The notes beneath the pieces are model-generated. The model saw only the letters and a program-made list of their open reading frames with translations. It did no database searches and was not told the DNA's origin. Made by a program: the position numbers and the translations under genes. A DNA stretch of 64,000 bases from Cronobacter turicensis z3032 (lineage in GTDB: Bacteria; Pseudomonadota; Gammaproteobacteria; Enterobacterales; Enterobacteriaceae): contig FN543093.2 in the NCBI GenBank assembly GCA_000027065.2, forward strand, positions 872,074 through 936,073, written 5' to 3'. Shown one piece after another: positions 54,008 to 62,608 of this stretch (positions are counted from its first letter, which is position 1; each line of letters starts with the position of its first letter).

Positions 54008-55090
54008 TCAGAACTGATAGTTCAGGCCGACAGCAACAATGTCGTCGGTAGAAATTTTCAGGCGACGCGTCACGTCGTCTTCATCAATCTGGTTAATTTT
54101 GTAATCCACAAACGCGGACATATTTTTGTTGAAGTAGTAGGTCGCGCCCACGTCAACATAATTCACCAGATCCTGGTCGCCGATACCGTTTTCGATATCT
54201 TTGCCTTTCTGCATCACGTAGCCGAGAGACGGACGCAGACCGAAGTCGAACTGGTACTGGACCACGGCTTCGAAGTTCTGGGTTTTGTTAGCAAAGCCCT
54301 GATCGGCGGCGACAGCGCCTTTAATCGGGGTCATGTTGCGGGTTTCAGAATACATCACCGCCAGGTACAGGTTATTGGCGTCATACTTCGCGCCAGCGGC
54401 CCAGGCGTCTGCGCGCTCGCCGCCGCCCAGGGCTTTCAGCTCCTGCACGTTGGTACGGTCAGAGGTAGTGTAAGCGCCGCCCAGGACGAAATCGCTGCCG
54501 CCGAAGTCATAGGTCAGCGAGGTGCCGAAGCCGTCGCCGTTCGCGGTGGAGTAATCAGAGCGCTCGTTTTTGCCCTGGTATTGCAGGGTCATGTTCAGGC
54601 CGTCGACAGCGCCGAAGAAATCGCTGTTACGGTAGGTCGCGACGCCAGAGGTACGTTTGGTCATGAAGTTATCGGTTTTCGCGGAGGAGTCGCCGCCGAA
54701 TTCCGGGAACATATCGGTCCAGGCTTCCACGTCATACAGGGCGCCCAGGTTGCGGCCGTAATCCAGCGAGCCAAAATCTTTCACTTTCAGACCCGCGAAT
54801 GCCAGACGCGTTTTCTGGGAGCCGTCGTTTTCGGCGCGGTTGCCGGCGATCTCATATTCCCACTGGCCGTAACCGGTCAGGTCGCTGTTGACCTGCGTTT
54901 CGCCTTTGAAGCCCAGACGCGCGTAAGTTTTATCGCCGTCGTTGCTCGCGTCGTCGCTCATATAATGCATGGCTTTTACGCGACCATAAATATTGACTTT
55001 ATTTCCGTCTTTATTAAACACCTCTGCGGCCTGAACAGCAGAAGACGCAACAATACCCATCACCACTAATGCCAGAGTGCTCTTTTTCAT
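54008..55090 (-). CDS. phoE: Phosphoporin PhoE
   Basis: PhoE is a trimeric 16-strand general porin with anion preference, made under phosphate starvation. The 360 residues start at ATG 55090 with signal peptide [21 protein letters not shown] (1-21). The loop 3 constriction block [17 protein letters not shown] and the C-terminal phenylalanine needed for Bam recognition are present. Position between crl and proB, plus an upstream PhoB box, separates it from OmpC/OmpF. An extra ATG directly upstream is possible. Confidence 0.94.
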   Translation of the reverse strand: MKKSTLALVVMGIVASSAVQAAEVFNKDGNKVNIYGRVKAMHYMSDDASNDGDKTYARLGFKGETQVNSDLTGYGQWEYEIAGNRAENDGSQKTRLAFAGLKVKDFGSLDYGRNLGALYDVEAWTDMFPEFGGDSSAKTDNFMTKRTSGVATYRNSDFFGAVDGLNMTLQYQGKNERSDYSTANGDGFGTSLTYDFGGSDFVLGGAYTTSDRTNVQELKALGGGERADAWAAGAKYDANNLYLAVMYSETRNMTPIKGAVAADQGFANKTQNFEAVVQYQFDFGLRPSLGYVMQKGKDIENGIGDQDLVNYVDVGATYYFNKNMSAFVDYKINQIDEDDVTRRLKISTDDIVAVGLNYQF

Positions 55091-55173
55091 CATTAATCCC
55101 AATCATTATTTACGCGCTAAAATTCGCGGGTCAAAGACCTGTGAAAAAACAAGATGGGTTTTAACGGTCGGAT

Positions 55174-55191
55174 ATGAAAAAAATATGACAA
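55174..55191 (-). promoter_or_regulatory. PhoB box of phoE
   Basis: On the minus strand TTGTCAT-ATTT-TTTTCAT shows the 7-4-7 spacing of a pho box (two TGTCA-like heptamers separated by four A/T bases), about 85-100 bases upstream of the phoE start. Confidence 0.7.
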
Positions 55192-55381
55192 AGTAAGATA
55201 AATTTTAAAAAGATATATTTTTCGTAAACTGTAATAAAAACATCAAACAGCGCCGCTATCCTTGCCGGTTCGCCAGCGCGGCGTGCGGTTTTTCCGGCCA
55301 GGAGTTGGCAAGGGCGCGCTCTCCTGTTACAACGTCGTTTTGGGTTTAATTTTTCCAATTTCGTTGATACGGCAAAACATC

Positions 55382-56485
55382 ATGAGTAACAGCCAGACCC
55401 TGGTGGTGAAACTGGGGACCAGCGTCCTGACCGGCGGCTCCCGCCGCCTGAATCGCGCCCATATTGTCGAACTGGTGCGCCAGTGCGCGCAGCAGCACGC
55501 CGCCGGGCATCGCATTGTCATCGTCACGTCCGGGGCGATTGCCGCCGGGCGCGAGCACCTGGGCTACCCGGAACTGCCGGCGACCATCGCCTCCAAGCAG
55601 TTGCTGGCGGCCGTCGGGCAGAGCCGTCTGATCCAGCTCTGGGAACAGCTTTTTTCAATTTACGGCATCCACGTGGGGCAGATGCTGCTGACTCGCGCGG
55701 ATATGGAAGATCGCGAGCGCTTTCTGAACGCCCGCGACACGCTCACCGCGCTGCTGGATAACCGCATCGTGCCGGTGATTAACGAAAACGACGCGGTCGC
55801 CACGGCGGAAATCAAAGTCGGCGATAACGATAACCTTTCGGCGCTGGCGGCAATTCTGGCGGGCGCCGATAAACTGCTGCTGCTGACCGACCAGCAGGGC
55901 CTCTTCACCGCCGATCCGCGCAACAACCCGCAGGCTGAGCTGATTCAGGATGTTTACGGCATCGACGACACGCTGCGCGCGATTGCGGGCGACAGCGTCT
56001 CCGGTCTTGGCACCGGCGGCATGGGCACCAAGCTTCAGGCCGCGGACGTCGCGGGCCGCGCGGGTATCGAAACCGTGATTGCGGCGGGCAGCAAGCCGGG
56101 CGTGATTAACGATGTTATCGAAGGGCTGCCGGTCGGCACGCGCTTCCACCCGCAGCAGACGCCGCTGGAGAACCGCAAGCGCTGGATCTTCGGCGCGCCG
56201 CCCGCCGGCGAAATCACCGTCGACGAGGGCGCGCAGTCGGCCATTCTGGAGCGCGGCAGTTCGCTACTGCCGAAAGGCATTAAAAGCGTGACCGGAAACT
56301 TTTCGCGCGGCGAAGTGATTCGCATCCGTAATCTGGAAGGGCGCGACATCGCCCACGGCGTCTCCCGCTATAACAGCGACGCGCTGCGCCGCATCGCCGG
56401 ACACCACTCGCAGCAGATTGACGCCATTCTCGGCTATGAATATGGCCCGGTAGCGGTTCACCGCGACGACATGATCACCCAATAA
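55382..56485 (+). CDS. proB: Glutamate 5-kinase
   Basis: ProB makes gamma-glutamyl phosphate, the first and proline-inhibited step of proline synthesis. The 367 residues from ATG 55382 match E. coli exactly. An amino-acid-kinase domain ([12 protein letters not shown] at the start; [12 protein letters not shown]) is followed by a C-terminal PUA domain (about 275-367). An upstream in-frame start would run through AT-rich promoter sequence and is rejected. proA begins ten bases later. Confidence 0.97.
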   Translation: MSNSQTLVVKLGTSVLTGGSRRLNRAHIVELVRQCAQQHAAGHRIVIVTSGAIAAGREHLGYPELPATIASKQLLAAVGQSRLIQLWEQLFSIYGIHVGQMLLTRADMEDRERFLNARDTLTALLDNRIVPVINENDAVATAEIKVGDNDNLSALAAILAGADKLLLLTDQQGLFTADPRNNPQAELIQDVYGIDDTLRAIAGDSVSGLGTGGMGTKLQAADVAGRAGIETVIAAGSKPGVINDVIEGLPVGTRFHPQQTPLENRKRWIFGAPPAGEITVDEGAQSAILERGSSLLPKGIKSVTGNFSRGEVIRIRNLEGRDIAHGVSRYNSDALRRIAGHHSQQIDAILGYEYGPVAVHRDDMITQ

Positions 56486-56495
56486 GGAGCCTGCC

Positions 56496-57749
56496 ATGCT
56501 GGAGCAGATGGGCCAGGCGGCTAAAGCCGCCTCATATCAGATGGCGCTGCTCTCCTCGCGCGAGAAAAATCGCGTGCTGGAGAAAATCGCCGACTATTTA
56601 GAAGCGAACGCCGAAGAGATTTTACTCGCCAACGAGCAGGATCTGCTGGAGGCGCGCCGCAGCGGGCTGAGCGAGGCGCTGTTAGATCGTCTGGCGCTCA
56701 ACCCGCCGCGTTTACACGCCATTGCGAACGACGTGCGCCAGGTGTGTCATCTCGCCGATCCGGTAGGGCAGGTGATGGACGGCGGCCTGCTGGAAAGCGG
56801 CCTGCGCATCGAGCGTCGCCGCGTGCCGCTCGGCGTGGTCGGCGTGATTTATGAAGCGCGCCCGAACGTGACGGTGGATGTCGCCTCGCTGTGCCTGAAA
56901 ACCGGCAACGCGGCGATTCTCAGAGGCGGCAAAGAAACCTGGCGCACCAACGCGGCGACCGTCAAAGTTATCCAGAAAGCGCTGGAAGAGTGCGGCCTGC
57001 CCGCCGCGGCCGTTCAGGCCATCGAAAGCCCGGACCGTGCGCTGGTCAGTGAAATGCTGCGCATGGACAAATACATCGACATGCTGATCCCGCGCGGCGG
57101 GGCAGGGCTGCATAAGCTCTGCCGCGAACAGTCGACCATTCCGGTTATTACCGGCGGCATCGGCGTGTGCCATATTTTCGTTGATGAAACGGCGGAATTC
57201 GCGCCCGCGCTCAACATTATCACCAATGCCAAAACCCAGCGCCCGAGCACCTGTAACACGGTGGAGACGCTGCTGGTGCATGAGGCCATTGCAGAACGTT
57301 TCCTGCCGGAACTGAGCCGCGCGATGCATGAACGTGGCGTGACGCTGCACGCCGATGCGCGCGCGCTGGCGCTGCTTTCCGGCGGCCCGGCGACTGCTGT
57401 GGCGGTGCAGCCGGAAGCGTTCGACGACGAATGGCTGTCGCTCGATCTTAACGTGAAGCTGGTGGCAGGCATCGACGAGGCCATCGCGCATATTCGCGAG
57501 CACGGCACCCAGCATTCGGACGCCATTCTCACCCGCACGCTGCGCCACGCCGACCGTTTCGTGAATGAAGTGGATTCGTCCGCGGTGTACGTGAACGCCT
57601 CGACGCGCTTTACCGACGGCGGGCAGTTTGGTCTTGGCGCCGAAGTGGCCGTCAGCACGCAGAAGCTTCACGCCCGCGGCCCGATGGGCCTCGAAGCGCT
57701 GACCACCTACAAGTGGATCGGCTACGGCGACGATACGATTCGTGCTTAA
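56496..57749 (+). CDS. proA: Gamma-glutamyl phosphate reductase
   Basis: ProA reduces gamma-glutamyl phosphate to glutamate semialdehyde with NADPH. It has 417 residues (E. coli 417) and an aldehyde-dehydrogenase fold with the catalytic cysteine in [12 protein letters not shown] and the conserved [10 protein letters not shown]. It forms the proBA operon with the upstream gene (AAGGAG ribosome site just before ATG 56496). Confidence 0.97.
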   Translation: MLEQMGQAAKAASYQMALLSSREKNRVLEKIADYLEANAEEILLANEQDLLEARRSGLSEALLDRLALNPPRLHAIANDVRQVCHLADPVGQVMDGGLLESGLRIERRRVPLGVVGVIYEARPNVTVDVASLCLKTGNAAILRGGKETWRTNAATVKVIQKALEECGLPAAAVQAIESPDRALVSEMLRMDKYIDMLIPRGGAGLHKLCREQSTIPVITGGIGVCHIFVDETAEFAPALNIITNAKTQRPSTCNTVETLLVHEAIAERFLPELSRAMHERGVTLHADARALALLSGGPATAVAVQPEAFDDEWLSLDLNVKLVAGIDEAIAHIREHGTQHSDAILTRTLRHADRFVNEVDSSAVYVNASTRFTDGGQFGLGAEVAVSTQKLHARGPMGLEALTTYKWIGYGDDTIRA

Positions 57750-57795
57750 CTGAGGGCCGGGTGATGCAAAAATCGCCGCTTGATTCGCAAGGGCA

Positions 57796-57824
57796 TTGAC
57801 GTATCACCCGCTTTTACATAACCT
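57796..57824 (+). promoter_or_regulatory. Promoter of the tRNA-Thr gene
   Basis: The -35 TTGACG (57796-57801), a 17-base spacer and -10 TAACCT (57819-57824), about 34 bases ahead of the tRNA. Confidence 0.7.
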
Positions 57825-57857
57825 TTTACCCCGTGCTCACGCACACCCTTTCTCAGG

Positions 57858-57933
57858 GCCGATATAGCTCAGTTGGTAGAGCAGCGCATTCGTAATGCGA
57901 AGGTCGTAGGTTCGACTCCTATTATCGGCACCA
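57858..57933 (+). tRNA. thrW: tRNA-Thr (CGT), thrW type
   Basis: A 76-base cloverleaf from GCCGATATAG to ACCA, with anticodon CGT at 57891-57893. It follows proA exactly as thrW does in E. coli, where it is the integration target of the CP4-6 element. Base composition and gene content change immediately after it. Confidence 0.96.
57911..57933 (+). other. Presumed left attachment site (attL) of the island
   Basis: The 3' end of the tRNA is the usual crossover region of tyrosine integrases at thrW. I found no second copy of TATTATCGGCACCA before the window ends, so the right end lies outside. Confidence 0.5.
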
Positions 57934-58493
57934 TCTAAGAAAATCAATCACTTAGCGTCAAAAATCTAAAGGATTGTATCTTTCATTATCATCCTTGATA
58001 ACACTTGGTAAACGCCTTTGCGTTGTATCGGCTCAAGGATTGTACAACGCACTGGCGGGTAGTTACCAGGCTCAAGCCCGAACAGCATTAGAAATTTTGA
58101 CATCCCTTGAAGCTGGAAGAGTTGCCGGACTCTCTAAACACATCACTTGAACCCTTAGCGATACGTTCCGCGCTTCGTGCGGCGCTTACACGTCGAGATG
58201 AAGTTGCAGAGAATAAACAGGCGTAATGTTGGGAAGACTAACCGGATCGGGAAAGAATCCGGCTCTGCCACGTTTTCGATCACCGGAGTATAACGATCAC
58301 CTGATAAGAGAACGTGCTAAGGCTTTATCCTCCCTGCGAAGGGATTACACCCTGCGGAAGCGCTACGCGCCGCCTTTTCTTATGTTCCCAACACGGCACG
58401 TAATGGTCATTTATTATCTGCACCATTGTAACTTTCCTCGTAATGTCTCTCTGCTGTACGTTGAGCGCTGGCAGATTCAGCGGAGGGGATATC
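57934..58493 (+). other. Island border with a decayed reading frame; no intact gene
   Basis: Protein-like sequence remains in two shifted frames. One reads AQGLYNALAGSYQAQ and RTALEILTSLEAGRVAGLS (about 58030-58145). After a frame change, LEELPDSLNTSLEPLAIRSA and LTRRDEVAENKQA end in a stop near 58225. It looks like one small gene broken by a frameshift, with no family that I recognise. Downstream, a hairpin CCGGAT/ATCCGG (58242-58262) and an open frame at 58226-58507 with poor coding character follow. No integrase is present. Confidence 0.45.
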
Positions 58494-58652
58494 ATGTCAA
58501 AAGCTAACCAAAAAGCAGCTACGAAGCGCAATAACCGACAGATAGACGCTCGTAAATTCCTGGCTACACCGGAGGGAAAAGCCTGGCTTGCTAGGAAGCA
58601 GCAGGAAGAAGCAGAGGTCAAAATAGCGCGAGCGGCTAACGCTTTGTTTTGA
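58494..58652 (+). CDS. Small basic protein of unknown function
   Basis: A 52-residue product, MSKANQKAATKRNNRQIDAR at the start and ALF at the end. ATG 58494 follows a strong ribosome site (CGGAGGGG, 58481-58488). It is rich in Lys, Arg, Gln and Ala and probably helical (AWLARKQQEEAEVKIARAAN). Not recognised. It is the first intact gene of the island and has higher GC than the cassette after it. Size and charge would suit a small phage or plasmid nucleic-acid-binding protein, but this is a guess. Confidence 0.6.
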   Translation: MSKANQKAATKRNNRQIDARKFLATPEGKAWLARKQQEEAEVKIARAANALF

Positions 58653-58765
58653 GAGTCTTGAAAGCGACGAGCTGTAGTGTTTCGCACTTTATACCCAAGT
58701 GAATGGAATCTTCTATGAGGTGAAATGTTGAGTTAGAATATGTTGGATAAGACCATGGAGAGTTT

Positions 58766-59401
58766 ATGGACACTGAACTGATATCTGGCTTGGTTGGTGC
58801 TGTCATAGGTGGTTTATTCACACTATGGGGAACAATGATCGAAGGTAGACGACAGCAAAGAGAAAGCGATGAGCAAGCTAAACTTAGTAAGCTAAATGTA
58901 CTGATTGGGATCAAGGCTGAGATAACATCTTTAAATGATGTATATAGTAAACGAATGGTAAAAACTATCGAGTCTTACGACTGCACTGTTCCCTTCGATC
59001 ACTTATTTCCGATAACACAAAATAACTTCTCATTTTACGAAAGTAATGCAACTGAATTGGCATCAGTGGATGAGAAAACTTTGAAAGCTGTTGTGGGATT
59101 TTATGCGAGCGCAAGGAGTTTGGTTGATTCTTATCAAATGAATAATGTTCTTATTGTGGAGTTAAAACGACAACAAACTGTATATCTCGAAACACAATCA
59201 GACGTACACAAAGCGAGCTTTCATAATTCATGGGCAACCTGTGTAGGATACGGTAAAGGATTAAAAGAAATCCACAACGAAGTCATGAACAAGATTACTG
59301 ATTGCCTTGGCATTTTAGATTCGAACATAAGCGATCTTTATAAGGAAGAGAAAATAACGCTGCTTCGTAAAATCAAAAAGTTTTTAGCATTCGAAAAGTG
59401 A
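58766..59401 (+). CDS. Membrane-anchored coiled-coil protein, unknown
   Basis: A 211-residue product with one N-terminal hydrophobic span (about 5-26, LISGLVGAVIGGLFTLWGTMI), then a charged helix EGRRQQRESDEQAKLSK and a mostly helical soluble part ending in a Lys-rich tail. Start ATG 58766 has GGAG at 58757-58760. The reading frame is markedly AT-rich compared with the chromosome. The next gene begins 33 bases after the stop on the same strand, so the two probably form one operon. No family recognised; position and make-up suggest a mobile accessory cassette. Confidence 0.7.
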   Translation: MDTELISGLVGAVIGGLFTLWGTMIEGRRQQRESDEQAKLSKLNVLIGIKAEITSLNDVYSKRMVKTIESYDCTVPFDHLFPITQNNFSFYESNATELASVDEKTLKAVVGFYASARSLVDSYQMNNVLIVELKRQQTVYLETQSDVHKASFHNSWATCVGYGKGLKEIHNEVMNKITDCLGILDSNISDLYKEEKITLLRKIKKFLAFEK

Positions 59402-59434
59402 ATTTTGTTAATAAACTTAATTTTGAGAGGAGTT

Positions 59435-60211
59435 ATGAAGGGTATCTGTAAACTATGCCTTGAAGAGAAAGATTTAATGGAATCTCATAGCATTCCGAGA
59501 AGTTATTTCAAGCGTTTGAAGAAAAGTGACTCACAATTGATTATATTTCAGAAAGGAAGCAAACCGAAACGAGAAAATGTAGACCCTAAAGAGCCGCTAC
59601 TATGTTTCGAATGTGAGCAGTTTATCAGCAATGAGTATGAATCGTATGGAACAAGGTTATTGAGAAATCATCATAATATTCGTAAAAATTCTGACCATAT
59701 AATCATCAACTCATTTGATTATAAGCGATTCTATCTATTCTTATTGAGCATACTATGGCGAGCATCCATCTCTAAAAGCGTTCATTATTCAACCGTTAAT
59801 GGTGTTCCTGAGTTGGATGACTTGATGAGGCATTGTATTAAAAACAAGCAAGTGCGTATAAATAAATTAAGTCACTTGAAGGTGGATAATTTCATTCGAA
59901 TTTGTGTTTTTAGATTGATTGACACCACGAATAAAATTCCTGATTGTGTTATTAAAGCTATTCTTAGTAACTTTGCGTTTAGGAAAATGGATGAACTTGA
60001 TGGCGTGGCATGGTACTTTATTGTAGAAGGGTTTGCGATATTCTTTATTTTCTCTGCTGGTAAAGATTATCATGATGTAATGAGAATGAGATTAAAATCG
60101 CAGTTGACTTCAGGAAGTCATCAGAAAATATTTAAGATTGATATTTTTCAATCGCCTTTTTTTGCAAAAATATTTATCGATTTGCTTAATGCTGCGAATG
60201 AAAATAAATAA
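59435..60211 (+). CDS. HNH-like zinc-binding protein, unknown
   Basis: A 258-residue AT-rich gene from ATG 59435 (GAGAGGAG at 59425-59432). The N-terminus reads CKLC (Cys5, Cys8), then SHSIPRSYF (His18), and later LLCFECEQFISN (Cys57, Cys60). CxxC...SHxIP...CxxC is the layout of treble-clef/HNH-type proteins, in which the His-x-Ile-Pro histidine is the putative catalytic base. The remaining about 190 residues are hydrophobic-rich and unassigned, including WYFIVEGFAIFFIFSAG (about 198-214), which could be a membrane-proximal helix. It is paired with the membrane-anchored gene upstream. A nuclease role in defence is possible but not shown. Confidence 0.65.
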   Translation: MKGICKLCLEEKDLMESHSIPRSYFKRLKKSDSQLIIFQKGSKPKRENVDPKEPLLCFECEQFISNEYESYGTRLLRNHHNIRKNSDHIIINSFDYKRFYLFLLSILWRASISKSVHYSTVNGVPELDDLMRHCIKNKQVRINKLSHLKVDNFIRICVFRLIDTTNKIPDCVIKAILSNFAFRKMDELDGVAWYFIVEGFAIFFIFSAGKDYHDVMRMRLKSQLTSGSHQKIFKIDIFQSPFFAKIFIDLLNAANENK

Positions 60212-60300
60212 TTATTTTATAATTAATCATGGCCAACTCCCCGTTAATTAATACACCGCGATGTTAGTAATGTCTTCATAAGGCACATGAGGACATCCCC

Positions 60301-60770
60301 ATAAAGAAGCGATTTTTCGACAAACAGGCCATCAGTATCCTCTGCGAAGCCGAAGCCGAAGCCGAAGCCGAAGCCGAAGCCGAAGCCGAAGCCGAAGCCG
60401 AAGCCGAAGCCGAAGCCGAAGCCGAAGCCGGGGTTACGACTCGGGAATTCTGCCGGAAGAAGTTTGACGGCATGGAAGTCCCCGAAGCCAAGTGGCTCAA
60501 GCCCCTTAATAGGAGACGCCCGCCTCAGGAAAGTACTCACTGAAGCCATGCTGAGGCACTTCAGGTGGCTGTGGGCTGAAAGTTCTGACGACAGACCAGA
60601 AGCGAAAAGCTGTAGAAATCATGTGCGAGGCGAAAGGTCTGTCGCAACGTCGTGCCTGTAAGCTGCAGGTCTGTAGCTGTCGATCTGCAGCTATAAGACT
60701 CAGTATGCTGCGGCTGATGCATATTTATCAGAGCGCATCACAGAATAGGCGCTCAATCGTTGTATCTAAA
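60301..60770 (+). pseudogene. IS3-family transposase remnant with expanded repeat
   Basis: KKRFFDKQAISILCEAEA and GVTTREFCRKKFDGMEVPEA match the OrfA start of a common IS3-family element (KKRF..EQIISILREAEAGV..RELCRKH...GGMEVPEVKRLKSL). Later pieces match OrfB in other frames: LTTDQKRKAVEIMCEAKGLS, then QYAAADAYLSERITE. The initiator codon is ATA, several stops and frame changes occur, and everything after the first part of OrfB is missing. No terminal inverted repeats are recognisable. The element is dead. Confidence 0.8.
60346..60429 (+). repeat. Perfect (GAAGCC)14 hexanucleotide tandem repeat
   Basis: Fourteen uninterrupted copies of GAAGCC fill 84 bases. They expand the EAEA of the dead transposase into a (Glu-Ala)14 run in frame. 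The minus strand would read Gly-Phe repeats in an open frame that I do not regard as a gene. Confidence 0.97.
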
Positions 60771-60876
60771 CAGGGGCAGGTCATTACGGCGCTGCCACAT
60801 GAAGGATTTGCCACTACCTTAGGATACGATGCAACGCATCCCGTCAGGGACTCTTCAATCATAATCATTTCATAAA

Positions 60877-60915
60877 AATAGTACTTTTATGAACCATAAT
60901 AGTACCTTCGTGAAC
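60877..60915 (+). repeat. Two 18-base direct repeats, 21 bases apart
   Basis: AATAGTACTTTTATGAAC (60877-60894) and AATAGTACCTTCGTGAAC (60898-60915) share 15 of 18 bases. The 21-base period equals two helical turns, as expected for tandem operators or iterons upstream of the putative DNA-binding gene at 61184. Confidence 0.65.
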
Positions 60916-60979
60916 TATAAATAACATGTATCTTATTGATATATTTAGATTTTATTACCCATCTTCTTCTAGAAAGATG

Positions 60980-61010
60980 TTACTTAAAAGACTTAAAGTC
61001 TTTTAAGTAA
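60980..61010. other. 31-bp AT-rich perfect palindrome
   Basis: Arms of 15 bases (TTACTTAAAAGACTT and its exact complement) flank a single central A. No U tract follows, so an operator or cruciform site is more likely than a terminator. It lies 50 bases ahead of the small membrane-protein gene. Confidence 0.7.
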
Positions 61011-61059
61011 AGGTGCATACTTCAAAAAACGCGATAATATTTCGATACGAGGTATGTAT

Positions 61060-61182
61060 ATGTCATTGGAAAATATGATAAAAATACTTGAAAGGTTAGC
61101 ATCGATTTCTGACGATCTCACTAAATTGGCTCTCTCAATAGCCATCCTGCTTTTTGTCTACTCTTTTGTTGTAGGTAAGTGA
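61060..61182 (+). CDS. 40-residue single-pass membrane microprotein
   Basis: MSLENMIKILERLASISDDL is followed by a hydrophobic segment (about 23-38, ALSIAILLFVYSFVVG) and a terminal Lys. ATG 61060 is seven bases after ACGAGG (61047-61052). The stop ends one base before the ATG of the next gene (TGATATG), which suggests translational coupling. No similarity recalled. An amphipathic N-terminus plus a single span is typical of small regulatory or toxic membrane peptides. Confidence 0.6.
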   Translation: MSLENMIKILERLASISDDLTKLALSIAILLFVYSFVVGK

Positions 61183-61183
61183 T

Positions 61184-61930
61184 ATGAATTTTCTATGGAA
61201 ACCAATGCCTTACTATATCATGAGAGATTGTGGTCTCTTAAAAAATTTTAAAAAAAACCAAGTATCTCAAGGTATATCGGCATTGAAAATTTTTATGCTG
61301 ATTTGCCTAAAATCTGAGATTGATGAAAATGGTATTTATAGCGCTAACCTCACCTATGATCAAATTTCACAAATTTGTTCATTGAGCAGAAAATTGGTTA
61401 GCGATGGATTGCGTTTCCTGAAAGCCACTGGAGCTATTGAGGTTTCTGGCGACCGAAAGAAGAAGTATATTTTGCTGAATTGTGAGCGCAATGATGGTGT
61501 TCGAAGGGTTGCCAGATTTAGCTCTACTAATGGTCACTGGTGTAAGTTACCGTTTAAAGGCGTTGTTGATGAAAAAAACAGAATCACAGCCTTTGAGGCT
61601 ATGACTAATAGGAGCGTACACGAACTTAATGCGCTGAGATTATTTTTGTACCTACTTATGGTCCGTTCCCGTGGATTTTCGCATTCCTTTGTAACATTAA
61701 AAAAAATTAAGACAAGACTATCAATAAATTATCAAGAGGTAATTATAGCAATTGGTTATCTTCAGTCTCTTGGTCTGGTGGTTAAGGTTGATGTTGGGAC
61801 TAACTCAATCGGAAACTATGATGAGCGATTTTCAATTTCCTTTTTAGTTTGTGGCTGGGAAGGTCTTGAATGGAAGCCACGCTATCTTTCGGAGGAACAG
61901 GAGAAGAATCAGATAAATGATGTCTTCTAA
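61184..61930 (+). CDS. Putative DNA-binding protein with two winged-helix segments
   Basis: A 248-residue AT-rich gene. Residues about 31-97 (SALKIFMLICLKS..LTYDQISQICSLSRKLVSDGLRFLKATGAIEV) have the spacing of a winged helix. Residues about 148-205 (LNALRLFLYLLMVRS..LKKIKTRLSINYQEVIIAIGYLQSLGLV) look like a second one. A tandem winged-helix pair is seen in plasmid replication initiators as well as in regulators. Direct repeats and a 31-bp palindrome lie upstream. It is preceded by a coupled 40-residue membrane peptide. Function not known. Confidence 0.6.
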   Translation: MNFLWKPMPYYIMRDCGLLKNFKKNQVSQGISALKIFMLICLKSEIDENGIYSANLTYDQISQICSLSRKLVSDGLRFLKATGAIEVSGDRKKKYILLNCERNDGVRRVARFSSTNGHWCKLPFKGVVDEKNRITAFEAMTNRSVHELNALRLFLYLLMVRSRGFSHSFVTLKKIKTRLSINYQEVIIAIGYLQSLGLVVKVDVGTNSIGNYDERFSISFLVCGWEGLEWKPRYLSEEQEKNQINDVF

Positions 61931-62523
61931 CCCTTTATGAAAGTGAATAAAACTGGCATTTTTTATGGGCATTAGATGTTTCTATACATCAATGATGGTC
62001 CTAACGTTCTTTTAATAAAAGAAGCACATCGTTTTGTTTGCCCAATTTCAGTAATTCGCCTCAAAAAGCTCGGCCTCCGAGCAGGCATCCTTAACTGTTC
62101 GTCCGGCTTCGGCGACTTAATTACAACGAGGATTTGGTGCTAAGTAAATCAGGCTTTACGCATGGCGAGCTCCTTCGTTGGCAGATTAAGTATGCCGGAA
62201 TATGTCTAATGTTGATGGCACGGTTATGCGGGATACTTACAACTCCCCGACGGGTGTAATGGAAGTTCTGTACATAAATGAACTCCATAAAAAATCATTA
62301 CCTGTACAAAAAAATTAATTTATAATTAGAGTGGTCGGGGCCATGATTTCGGAATTTTCATCATTTTACTGGTAATCAAATATAGCAAGGGGGATATTTA
62401 CTTTGAGGCTGCTTTAATATGTCGCGATAGCATCTCAAGCCATTTTCTTAATTAACTATCCCGTCTTTAATAACACACCATTTTTTATTGGGTGCCCTAA
62501 CAAAATAGCGTATTATTTTTGTC
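61931..62523 (+). other. Non-coding island stretch
   Basis: No credible reading frame on either strand. It contains a GC-rich hairpin GCTCGG-CCT-CCGAGC (about 62069-62084), several short patches of higher GC (about 62050-62270) between AT-rich sequence, and no repeat I can match elsewhere in the window. It is probably a mosaic of remnants and the promoter of the leader RNA that follows. Confidence 0.4.
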
Positions 62524-62585
62524 ATTGAGCCCCGGCTCAATAAGCGAGACCCGAAAGTGCGCCAACACTTCCGGGCCTCTGACCA
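62524..62585 (+). ncRNA. Structured leader RNA, C4/CI-antisense-like
   Basis: Two consecutive stem-loops: ATTGAGCC/GGCTCAAT with a CC loop (62524-62541), and CCCGAAAGTG/CACTTCCGGG with loop CGCCAA and one mismatch (62550-62575). The second resembles the stem of the small antisense RNAs that control P4, P1 and N15-type immunity operons. The 189-residue gene starts 24 bases after it. The assignment rests on resemblance only. Confidence 0.4.
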
Positions 62586-62608
62586 CAAACGTTATACGGA
62601 GTAACGCT

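Noticed and set aside
58226..58507. A 93-codon open frame at the island border
   Set aside because: No ribosome site, Arg-rich random composition, and it overlaps the better-supported 52-residue gene in another frame.
60346..60429. GAAGCC array considered as a CRISPR or iteron array
   Set aside because: A 6-base unit with no spacers; it is a simple microsatellite in frame with a transposase Glu-Ala segment.
60244..60549. Minus-strand open frame of 101 codons with a (Gly-Phe)n tract
   Set aside because: It is the reverse reading of the GAAGCC array within a dead transposase gene; there is no ribosome site and no coding signal outside the repeat.
62519..62608. Upstream in-frame start for the 189-residue gene at 62519
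   Set aside because: It would translate the two leader hairpins; ATG 62609 has a clear ribosome site.
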